DNA of 37,892 nt from an uncultured Treponema sp. (lineage in GTDB: Bacteria > Spirochaetota > Spirochaetia > Treponematales > Treponemataceae): contig NZ_CAMHSK010000028.1 in the NCBI RefSeq assembly GCF_946187725.1, positions 1-37,892 of the forward strand. The letters are read 5' to 3'. Both the position numbers and the translations under genes were made by a program. Below are positions 31,442 through 37,892 of this stretch, piece after piece. Every line of letters starts with the position of its first letter. The stretch's first letter is position 1. The notes beneath the pieces were generated by a model. That model was not told the origin of the DNA. It saw only the letters and a list, made by a program, of their open reading frames with translations, and searched no databases.

Positions 31442-32392
31442 TTACCCCCAGTTCTCGACCAAATCGAGAGCATCCCTTTTAAAACGATATTTATTCTCCA
31501 TAACCCATTCTCTGGCTTCTTTAAATCTGGCTCGCGCTTCAAAAAAACCGCATGAAGAGCTGCCCCAGAATGCAAAGAAAGAAGAAAGCGGAATTGAGCC
31601 ATGGTCCGCATAAAAACGCGGAACGAGATTTTTTAAATAAAAGCGGTTTGAAAATTGATTCGCGCCGTTGTCAAGAACCGGAATTTCCGTACCATACGAG
31701 AGGCTGAAAGCTGTTGAAAAAATAATTTTTTCGCCCCAAAGCCATGAACGGAACGCAAAATCAAGATTCTGCCAGTATTTAGAATGAATTGTATAATCAA
31801 AGCCGCCAAGGTCAATAAATTTTCTTCGGCTGTACAAACCTATGTTATCAAAAGGAAAGAGATTTGCCACTCCGTCAGAAACAACAGAAGTTGAAAGCAC
31901 ATTGAGACAAGCCTTTCTGATTGATGGAGAAAACAGCACGGGAAAAGAAAAATTGTCTTTACCCAAAAGCCTCGGTGTAATGCAAAAGGTCCCGGATTCT
32001 GTCAATTTTGCTGCAAGAGTCGGTGTGAGGATATCAGAGGTAAAATCAAGCGAATCCCGGAGTACAAGCACATAATCTGAAGAGCTTTCAGCAACACCGA
32101 TATTTATAAGGTCACCCTCTGTAGTGGCATCAAGAGGAATCACAATCTTTACAAACGGAAATTTCCGCGAAAAGTCCTCGATGCTGTAATTATTCGGGTC
32201 TGCTTCAATCGAGATAATTTCAGAAAAACCGCACCTCATCAGATTTTCAATCATTTTTGAACGATATGACGACCAGCCCTTGTTGATTAAGATTGCGGCG
32301 ACACTCATTTTGATGTTAGGAACGCTTTCCTTGCCACCGAGAACCGTCAGGCTGATTTGATGCTCATTAAAAATTGAAGGTATAGGATTCAT
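31442..32392 (-). CDS. Glycosyltransferase-like protein (GT-A fold)
   Basis: The 316-residue protein has a GT2-like core: SVAAILINKGWSSYRSKMIENL at the start, SIEADPNNY, NIGVAESSSDYVLVLRDSLDF where family 2 enzymes carry the DxD site (here RDSLD), and YSRRKFIDLGGFD followed by FAFRSWLWGEKI, matching the usual acceptor motif. Metal-site acidity is reduced, so it may be diverged. The ORF overlaps the stop of the preceding gene by 26 bases; Met29 at 32308 is an alternative start, and neither has a strong ribosome site. Coupled translation is likely. It probably transfers or recognises the sugar made by the fusion protein next door. Confidence 0.7.
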   Translation of the reverse strand: MNPIPSIFNEHQISLTVLGGKESVPNIKMSVAAILINKGWSSYRSKMIENLMRCGFSEIISIEADPNNYSIEDFSRKFPFVKIVIPLDATTEGDLINIGVAESSSDYVLVLRDSLDFTSDILTPTLAAKLTESGTFCITPRLLGKDNFSFPVLFSPSIRKACLNVLSTSVVSDGVANLFPFDNIGLYSRRKFIDLGGFDYTIHSKYWQNLDFAFRSWLWGEKIIFSTAFSLSYGTEIPVLDNGANQFSNRFYLKNLVPRFYADHGSIPLSSFFAFWGSSSCGFFEARARFKEAREWVMENKYRFKRDALDLVENWG

Positions 32393-33953
32393 CGCAGATA
32401 CTACAATTATCGGTATAATTCTGGCTCAAATGGCTCTCAAGGATTTTCTGGAAGCTGCCCCACACTTTTTCGATTCCGTCAGAAAGAATGTTACCTGCAT
32501 TTTCGCCAAAAGAAAGCTGAAAGCAGAAAGGAACAGAACCGTCAGCAAGAATAGTCATGTCGCGTCGAAGATGCCAGCATGGAAGACGGTTTACAGGAGA
32601 AAGATCCGCAGATTTTAAATCCGGCAAAACCTGGCAGACTGAATTATATTTTTGAATAATCAACTGTCCATGAGAAGGATTTTCTTTTGCGTTCCAGAAA
32701 CGATAGAAGGCCTCAAGCTGATTTTCGTTGGTTTTCATACGCATAAACTGCGGATAAACATGTCCTTCAAAGTATTTTTCAAGAATTTGAACAGAAAGAA
32801 TGGCTTTGTCAAAGTCAGATTCGGCACAATTGTGAATAGAGGCATACATTGATTTTTCAACTGAATCCAGATAAACAATCCAGTTGACCTCAACATTACG
32901 GGAAGAAGCAAGCGAAGAAATTTTTGAGGCAAGTTCTTCATTTACAAGCTGACCATCCGTTTCGATTAAAAGCTGAATTTTGTGATTTTCATCATTCAGA
33001 TTAATCACCTGACTTGCAAAATCAAGGAAATCCGCATGAAGCAGAGGTTCACCAAAAGCAGAAAGAGAAATAGCCGCATTTTCAGAAAAATCCGCAATCT
33101 GGGAAAGAATTTTTTTGAAATCCTCAGGAGACATGAATTCTTTGCCGCATGGATTTTTCCCTATAGATTCCAGCGAATAGCAATACTTGTGATTATAGCG
33201 GGATGAAATCTGAATGTTGTAAAAAGCAGGAACAGTCTGCATTACAGAAACGGTTTTAGCTGCAAGATTCGAAAGTGCATAAGGCTCGCGAAGGTCTGTA
33301 TTTTGAGCAAGGGCCGCCTCAAAGAGATTTTTGCATGCGAGAAAGTTGATTTTACTGCTTGTCTCAAAATTAAATCTAAGCAAACGATAATCTTCATCAG
33401 CAATCAAAGTTTCGATTTCAAAGGAATTTATGTCGCCTTTCATGACTGAGAAAATCGCTTCCCTGTCGATGAGTTTTTCGCCTTCGGATTTTAAATTTGA
33501 AAGAGCAAGCTCTGAAAGAATTGAAGCCGTACCAGTCTCAATAAGTTCAGGTGTAAGTCCATAAGGAAAGCCGTCTGCAAAGGAATACTCTGCGGCGTAC
33601 TTTTCGTGCATTTCGATTAAATCACGAGTAAGTTTTTCGTTGAGAAAAGGTGTATCGGCATAAGAGACAATCGCACTCTGAGCATCATGCTTTTTGAGGA
33701 CAGATGAAATTTCTGAAATAAAAAGTGCTTTTGTCCATGAATCTCTGGTTACAAGCTCGACTTTCGGATTTGAAGATACGACAGATGAAAGCTCTGACTC
33801 AATTTGAGAAGATTTTTTTGTGAAAAGAATTATTTTTTCGCTAAAAAGCCCTGCCCAGTCCAGGACGCGCTCGAATGCTGATTTTTTATCAAAAACTTTC
33901 TCAAAAGCGTGAACAGTCAAGTCCCCGCCATAAAGAATCACCAGATTTTTCAT
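32367..33953 (-). CDS. Spiro-SPASM-like protein: NTP-transferase-like N-domain, degenerate radical SAM, SPASM
   Basis: The 528-residue protein is close to what I recall as the spirochaete 'spiro-SPASM' family. Residues 1-230 resemble a nucleotidyltransferase/GT-A fold (NLVILYGGDL, AFERVLDWAG, VSYADTPFLNEKLT). Residues about 245-450 look like a radical SAM barrel, but the cluster motif reads SSRYNHKYCY near 250-262, so two of three cysteines are Tyr. The C-terminus is a SPASM domain (PCWHLRRDMTILADGSVPFC near 457, NCSICDESYTF near 517). It may bind a cluster only through SPASM. ATG 33953 has no ribosome site but a promoter ending 8 bases upstream; a TTG at 33971 lies in that promoter. Its end overlaps the next gene by 26 bases. 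Confidence 0.8.
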   Translation of the reverse strand: MKNLVILYGGDLTVHAFEKVFDKKSAFERVLDWAGLFSEKIILFTKKSSQIESELSSVVSSNPKVELVTRDSWTKALFISEISSVLKKHDAQSAIVSYADTPFLNEKLTRDLIEMHEKYAAEYSFADGFPYGLTPELIETGTASILSELALSNLKSEGEKLIDREAIFSVMKGDINSFEIETLIADEDYRLLRFNFETSSKINFLACKNLFEAALAQNTDLREPYALSNLAAKTVSVMQTVPAFYNIQISSRYNHKYCYSLESIGKNPCGKEFMSPEDFKKILSQIADFSENAAISLSAFGEPLLHADFLDFASQVINLNDENHKIQLLIETDGQLVNEELASKISSLASSRNVEVNWIVYLDSVEKSMYASIHNCAESDFDKAILSVQILEKYFEGHVYPQFMRMKTNENQLEAFYRFWNAKENPSHGQLIIQKYNSVCQVLPDLKSADLSPVNRLPCWHLRRDMTILADGSVPFCFQLSFGENAGNILSDGIEKVWGSFQKILESHLSQNYTDNCSICDESYTFNF

Positions 33954-33961
33954 TTGCTTGT

Positions 33962-33990
33962 ATTTTAACAAGTTTTCATGAAAATGGGAA
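33962..33990 (-). promoter_or_regulatory. Internal promoter before the spiro-SPASM gene
   Basis: On the minus strand TTCCCA (33990-33985), 17 bases and TAAAAT (33967-33962) with a TGT extension. The -10 ends 8 bases before ATG 33953. It lies in the 50-base gap after the YggS gene and has the same -35 and spacing as the murG promoter. Confidence 0.6.
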
Positions 33991-34003
33991 GAATAAGTTT
34001 TTT

Positions 34004-34705
34004 TTACTTTCTTTGACCGAAAATCGCGGTTCCGATTCTTACGATTGTTGAGCCTTCCTCAATCGCAATTTCGTAATCACCGCTCATTCCCATTGAAAGT
34101 TCGCACAGGTCGAGGTTTGGATATGATTTCTGGAATTTTTCCCGAAGTTCCCGCAAAGTGACAAAAGACTTTCTCACAAGATTTTTGTCTTCTGTGAACG
34201 GAGCCATCGTCATGAATCCCTTCGGAGTTATGTGCGGAAAATCACCGTCTGAACAGCGTTTTATGACCTCGTTCAAATCTTCTTCAGAAGTAAAGCCAGC
34301 CTTGCTTTCTTCGCCTGTATGGACTTCAAAAAAGATTTCTATCTTTTTGTTGATTTTTGCAGCCTGTTTTTCAATTTCTTCAAGCAGTTCGATTCTGTCA
34401 ACGCTTTCGATGCAGCTTGCGATTCTTACCGCTTCCTTGACCTTGTTACGCTGCAAGCTTCCGATTACATGGAGGTCGCAGTTTATGCCCTTTGAGCGGA
34501 TTTCATCAAATTTTGACGCCGCTTCCTGAATCCTGTTTTCTCCAAAAAGAGACTGCCCCGCTTCCACGGCCTCAATCACGCTTTCTGCCGGATGAAATTT
34601 ACTCACGGCAACAAGACGGACGCTGTTTTCAGGCCGCCCTGCACTTTTTTCAATTTCGCGTATGTTCGAGAGAATTTTTTGTAAGTTTTCTGCTATGCCT
34701 GACAT
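34004..34705 (-). CDS. YggS/PROSC-family PLP-binding protein
   Basis: The 233-residue single-domain fold type III protein carries PLP on K36 (VRLVAVSKFHP), with SLFGENRIQEAASKFDEI, HVIGSLQRNKVKEAV, and a C-terminal LSMGMSGDYEIAIEEGSTIVRIGTAIFG. The family buffers PLP and has no clear enzyme activity. The ATG follows AAGGA and is 8 bases after the stop of the acyl-CoA synthetase gene, so the two are probably co-transcribed. Confidence 0.94.
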   Translation of the reverse strand: MSGIAENLQKILSNIREIEKSAGRPENSVRLVAVSKFHPAESVIEAVEAGQSLFGENRIQEAASKFDEIRSKGINCDLHVIGSLQRNKVKEAVRIASCIESVDRIELLEEIEKQAAKINKKIEIFFEVHTGEESKAGFTSEEDLNEVIKRCSDGDFPHITPKGFMTMAPFTEDKNLVRKSFVTLRELREKFQKSYPNLDLCELSMGMSGDYEIAIEEGSTIVRIGTAIFGQRK

Positions 34706-34713
34706 ATTTTTCC

Positions 34714-36669
34714 TTATTTAAAAATCTTAGTGATTTCTTTTTTGTAAAGTTTGTTGATTTTGTGGCGCATCAGCTCCTGCTTTGCGTTGATTTCCTTATT
34801 AAGTTCAAAACTCTGCTTCAGAAGCACGAATTTAAAGATTCGTTCGCAGGTACGGAAGCCTGTCTTTGCATTGTCGAGCATATCGATTTCAGAACGGAAA
34901 AGATTCTGAATTTCGCTTGTTTCCAAAAGACTTTCGTAAGTGTCGTAAACGATGTTGTTTTCTTCGGCATAAGAAAGAACATTGCTCTGGTCAGGTACAA
35001 TCAAAGCACCGACATATTTCTGATCCTGGCCGACAACAACAGTTCGCTCAACATAAGGACTTGCATTGATTGCCTTTTCGATAACCTGAGGCTCGATGTT
35101 TTCGCCACCCAAAAGAACGATTGTATCCTTTGCACGACCGACGATTTTAAGTTCGTTGTCGCATGAAATCATTCCGAGATCGCCGGTGTTGAGCCAGCCG
35201 TCCTTGTCGATGATTGCCTGTGTCAAATCATCCCGTTTGTAATAGCCTTTCATAATCTGACGGCCCTTAACGAGAATCAAACCGCGTTTTCCTGGCTTGA
35301 GAGGCTTTGTATCGGCAATCTGACCGTCTTTTTCGGCAACAATCTTGAGGTCGAAACTTGGGAAAATCCAGCCGACATTGTTGTTTCGCGGGCGTTTTGA
35401 ATTTCGTACGGAAATTACAGGAGCCGTTTCCGTCATGCCGTAACCTTCGAGCAGGCGGAATCCGATTGCATTGAAAAAATCCTCTGTCTCAGGCTGGAGT
35501 GCGCCGCCGCCGGAAATTGCAGCACGGAATTTTCCTCCGAATTTCTGACGAAGCCGTTTGAACACAAGCTGTTCGCCCAAAAAATGTGACGGCCATAAAA
35601 ACACAAATGGGAAAAATCCCGTTACATAATCGATGATTCTCGGATACCAGTGATATCGGCATTTTAAGCCCAAAAAGCGTGCCTTTGACTTGTAATACCA
35701 TTTTCCGAGAAGAACCGAATATTTGAATACGAGACGGTTGAGCGCACTCTGTTTTTTGATTTCGCGGAATATGCCCTGAGCAACAGATTCCCAAAGACGG
35801 GGAACGGCATTCATCCACTGAGGCTGAACAAGCTGCATATCCGAGAGCATGACCGAAGCGACAGGCTTAGAATAAGCAAAGCCGCCTTCCAGAGTGACGA
35901 CCATATAACAGAAAGCTCGTTCAAAACTGTGCCAGATTGGAAGAACCGTGAGCCACAAGTCACCTGCCTGCATAAGGCCCAAGACACTACGGCAAACTTC
36001 GCACTGAGCAAGGTAATTGTCGTGAGTGAGCTGAACGCCTTTTGGTGTGCCGGTCGTACCCGAAGTGAAAATTATTGTTGCAACATCATCTTTTGAGATT
36101 TCTTCCATGCCTTTTTCAACAGCCTGCCACTCTTCTTTTGTGATGGCAGTTCCTTCAGATTCAAGCATGGAATAGTAAATTACTTCGATTCCCTTTGATT
36201 TTGCATCTTCGAGAGTCTTTTCATCAGCATGGTCATAAAGGATTGCTTTTTTTAAGGTTGGAACTTCTTCGATATTTTCAAGGACTTTTTCAAGCTGGCG
36301 TGCGTTTTCAAAGAAAGAAATTTCTGCTTCGACAAAATTGAGGATAAAGCGCATCTCAACGCCCATCGAGTCACATCCACGGGGAACATCGATTGCACCA
36401 AGTGAAAGGAGCGCAAAGTCCGTGATAAGCCATTCACGCCTGTTATCACTCATGAGACCGATGCGGTCACCCTTTTTTACTCCGAGCTTTTTGAGCGTTG
36501 CGGCCATTTCAATCACATGCTGATAGACCTGAGAATAGCTGTAACGGACGAACATTCCGCTTTTATTTTTTACGGCCTGCAATGTAAGATGCGGGCATTT
36601 ATTCACTTTATTTTTAAAAAGAAGCGGGAGATTTGAACCAAGATTTTTCTCAAATTTCGACAAGTCCAT
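34714..36669 (-). CDS. Long-chain fatty acid-CoA ligase / AMP-dependent synthetase
   Basis: The 651-residue ANL-superfamily enzyme activates a long-chain fatty acid through an acyl-AMP. Motifs: P-loop-like TIIFTSGTTGTPKGVQLTHDN near 197-217, LPIWHSFERAF, the ATP site EGYGMTETAPVISV, and WLNTGDLG, GRAKDTIVLLGGENIEPQ. The C-terminal Lys region ends FELNKEINAKQELMRHKI. This is the FadD15-like form. GGAGTG precedes the ATG. It leads the minus cluster with its own promoter. Spirochaetes with limited fatty acid synthesis use such enzymes to take up host lipids; that role here is inference. Confidence 0.95.
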   Translation of the reverse strand: MDLSKFEKNLGSNLPLLFKNKVNKCPHLTLQAVKNKSGMFVRYSYSQVYQHVIEMAATLKKLGVKKGDRIGLMSDNRREWLITDFALLSLGAIDVPRGCDSMGVEMRFILNFVEAEISFFENARQLEKVLENIEEVPTLKKAILYDHADEKTLEDAKSKGIEVIYYSMLESEGTAITKEEWQAVEKGMEEISKDDVATIIFTSGTTGTPKGVQLTHDNYLAQCEVCRSVLGLMQAGDLWLTVLPIWHSFERAFCYMVVTLEGGFAYSKPVASVMLSDMQLVQPQWMNAVPRLWESVAQGIFREIKKQSALNRLVFKYSVLLGKWYYKSKARFLGLKCRYHWYPRIIDYVTGFFPFVFLWPSHFLGEQLVFKRLRQKFGGKFRAAISGGGALQPETEDFFNAIGFRLLEGYGMTETAPVISVRNSKRPRNNNVGWIFPSFDLKIVAEKDGQIADTKPLKPGKRGLILVKGRQIMKGYYKRDDLTQAIIDKDGWLNTGDLGMISCDNELKIVGRAKDTIVLLGGENIEPQVIEKAINASPYVERTVVVGQDQKYVGALIVPDQSNVLSYAEENNIVYDTYESLLETSEIQNLFRSEIDMLDNAKTGFRTCERIFKFVLLKQSFELNKEINAKQELMRHKINKLYKKEITKIFK

Positions 36670-36701
36670 GAGGGCACTCCGATTTTTTTTAATATGACCT
36701 C

Positions 36702-36729
36702 ATTATGACATTTTTTGTCTTTTTGTCAA
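36702..36729 (-). promoter_or_regulatory. Promoter of the acyl-CoA synthetase cluster
   Basis: On the minus strand TTGACA (36729-36724), 16 bases and CATAAT (36707-36702) with a TGT extension. Start near 36695, leaving about 26 bases with a GGAGTG ribosome site. An 8-base direct repeat GCTAGTGA (36737-36744 and 36754-36761) lies just upstream. Confidence 0.75.
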
Positions 36730-36754
36730 GTTGGCGGCTAGTGACAGCTACATG

Positions 36755-37063
36755 CTAGTGAATGAAATATTGTGCGGCAAAAGCAATCAGAGAACAGCAT
36801 ACGGCAACTGGGAAAAGCCCTGCCCCCAAAAATGAAAGAATTATTCCAAAGATAAGGGCTGCCAGTCCTGCAAAAGGCGATTCCGTTGCATGAATAATCG
36901 CTGGAAAAGTCATAACGGAAAGCGTTACATAAGGCACATAGTACAAAAACGAGCGGATAAAGCGATTTTTGATTGGTTTGCGGATAAGAGTAAGCGGCAA
37001 AACGCGAATCAGATAAGAGACAGCAAAAGCTGTGAAAATGTAGATATAAATGTTTCCAGACAT
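36755..37063 (-). CDS. azlD: AzlD-family branched-chain amino acid export subunit
   Basis: The 102-residue membrane protein has three to four hydrophobic segments and the family motif AVSYLIRVLPLTLIRKPI near the start, followed by RSFLYYVPYVTLSVMTFPAI. AzlD is the small partner of AzlC, and together they export branched-chain amino acids and some analogues. The start is 19 bases after the AzlC stop; a GGAAAG lies about 10 bases upstream. Confidence 0.92.
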   Translation of the reverse strand: MSGNIYIYIFTAFAVSYLIRVLPLTLIRKPIKNRFIRSFLYYVPYVTLSVMTFPAIIHATESPFAGLAALIFGIILSFLGAGLFPVAVCCSLIAFAAQYFIH

Positions 37064-37082
37064 AATCAGTTACTTTCCATTT

Positions 37083-37787
37083 TTAGTCGTCGTTTTCTAT
37101 TGGTTTCAAATAAGCCAGAACGGCTGAAATCACCACTGTAAGTATTATTGTCCTGTTTCCGTCTGAAAGAAGCTTCAGATAAGGAAGAACAGAAAAAGCG
37201 AAACTGAGGGCAAAACTTACAATTATTGCAAGGGCAACCGTCATGTTCTTTTTTGCTGCCGGAATTATGATTGCAAGGAACATTCCATAAAGGGCAACGG
37301 ATAAAGCATCCACAACAGATGGCGGAAGAATGTTTCCGGCAATGATTCCAAGAGAAGTTCCTATACTCCAGAGCGGAACTGCAACAGCCATTGCTCCATA
37401 GTTATAAAACGGATTAAGGGAGCCTTTTTGTGCTATCGAAACGCCAAAAATTTCGTCCGTGATTCCAAATGCGACGAAAAAACGATGAATAAAAGGGGTT
37501 TCAGATGAAAAACGCTGACTCAAGGCACAACTCATCAAAAGATATCGGGCATTAACTACAAAAGTGATTAAAGCAACCTCGATATAAGTTACAACCTGTT
37601 CAATTGAAGTGAAAAGCGCATACTCACCGGCAGAAGCAAGATTAAAGAAACTGGCGATAAAGCCTTGAAATGCGTTCAGGCCCGCACGCCTGGCAACGAT
37701 TCCAAGTGAAAAAGAAACTGCAAAATATCCAAGACCGATAGGAATTCCTGCGGCAATGCCGTTTAAGAAAGCAGATTTATTATTCAT
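37083..37787 (-). CDS. azlC: AzlC-family branched-chain amino acid exporter
   Basis: From the ATG at 37787 the protein has 234 residues, normal for AzlC. It has the family patterns GIAAGIPIGLGYFAVSFSLG, AGEYALFTSI and VNARYLLMSCALSQRF, then FGITDEIFGVS, with repeated hydrophobic helices. The upstream in-frame start at 37835 falls within the tRNA and terminator, so it is rejected. There is no clear ribosome site before ATG 37787. The gene begins 10 bases after a terminator hairpin following the tRNA-Glu gene, so its transcription may depend on read-through. Confidence 0.92.
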   Translation of the reverse strand: MNNKSAFLNGIAAGIPIGLGYFAVSFSLGIVARRAGLNAFQGFIASFFNLASAGEYALFTSIEQVVTYIEVALITFVVNARYLLMSCALSQRFSSETPFIHRFFVAFGITDEIFGVSIAQKGSLNPFYNYGAMAVAVPLWSIGTSLGIIAGNILPPSVVDALSVALYGMFLAIIIPAAKKNMTVALAIIVSFALSFAFSVLPYLKLLSDGNRTIILTVVISAVLAYLKPIENDD

Positions 37788-37796
37788 AACACAAAT

Positions 37797-37827
37797 AAAA
37801 AAATCCCTGCTTACGACAGGGATTTTT
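37797..37827 (-). terminator. Intrinsic terminator after tRNA-Glu
   Basis: On the minus strand AAAAATCCCTG and CAGGGATTTTT form an 11-bp stem with a 7-base loop, followed by two or more further T. It starts at the discriminator base of the tRNA and ends 10 bases before the azlC start. The symmetry allows function in both directions. Confidence 0.85.
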
Positions 37828-37892
37828 AGCCACAACGGGAGTCGAACCCGTCTCTCCGCCTTGAGAGGGCGGCGAACTAAACCGATATTCGA
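37827..37892 (-). tRNA. tRNA-Glu(CUC), 5' acceptor strand outside window
   Basis: Reading the minus strand from the window end, GAAT/GTTC form the D stem with a GG loop. CCGCC/GGCGG enclose the anticodon loop CTCTCAA with anticodon CUC (Glu, codon GAG). ACGGG/CCCGT form the T stem with loop TTCGACT, and TGTGGCT is the 3' acceptor strand, with discriminator A at 37827. The 5' acceptor strand, expected AGCCACA, lies beyond base 37892. CCA is not encoded. Position 9 being C instead of purine is slightly unusual. Confidence 0.88.

Overview
This window looks like chromosomal DNA of a Treponema-type spirochaete, probably a host-associated one. It is AT-rich, has many proteins with lax lipoprotein signal peptides (Cys at residue 21-23), a ClpC with a UVR motif, a 'spiro-SPASM'-like protein (as I recall, a spirochaete family), and a RND/LolA-like outer-membrane export set. 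This assignment is inference from gene content; no rRNA or other marker gene is present. No phage genes, IS elements or CRISPR arrays were seen.

Layout. 1-1336: a HigB-type toxin, cut by the window edge, with a HigA antitoxin fused to an ImmA/IrrE-like metalloprotease domain. 1422-6243: clpC, then a promoter driving a STAS anti-anti-sigma protein, an unrecognised partner and tyrS. 6279-14197: a two-armed envelope locus around an ArsR-type regulator. The minus arm carries a LolA-like protein, an outer-membrane barrel protein and a lipoprotein; the plus arm carries a 939-residue MMPL/RND transporter and a second LolA-like protein. A 22-base motif (21/22 identical) occurs upstream of both plus-arm genes, and the copy in front of the transporter overlaps the regulator's own predicted promoter. 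14202-17548: a HAD phosphatase, a Nudix hydrolase overlapping an SH3-like lipoprotein, and a secreted nuclease lipoprotein. 17577-20991: murG-cvpA-holB with overlapping stop and start codons, then a dCMP deaminase. 21003-21122: a nested inverted repeat between convergent genes. 21130-25753: lipoprotein-thrC on the minus strand, and divergently alr plus a nucleotidyltransferase.

26174-36729 is a tight minus-strand cluster: acyl-CoA synthetase, YggS-type PLP protein, spiro-SPASM protein, a glycosyltransferase-like protein, an 838-residue fusion (SpsF-like cytidylyltransferase, PseG-like domain, zinc ribbon plus methyltransferase), and a radical SAM/DUF2344 protein. Three consecutive genes carry GT-A/nucleotidyltransferase-like folds, which suggests synthesis and attachment of a modified sugar. 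36755-37892: azlD and azlC (branched-chain amino acid export) downstream of a tRNA-Glu(CUC) and its terminator; the tRNA is cut by the window end.

A cross-cutting pattern is that five genes (HAD phosphatase, murG, dCMP deaminase, alr, spiro-SPASM) have a good -35/-10 pair whose -10 ends only 6 or 8 nt before the ATG, with no Shine-Dalgarno sequence. This predicts leaderless or nearly leaderless mRNAs. Other genes here have clear GGAG-type sites.
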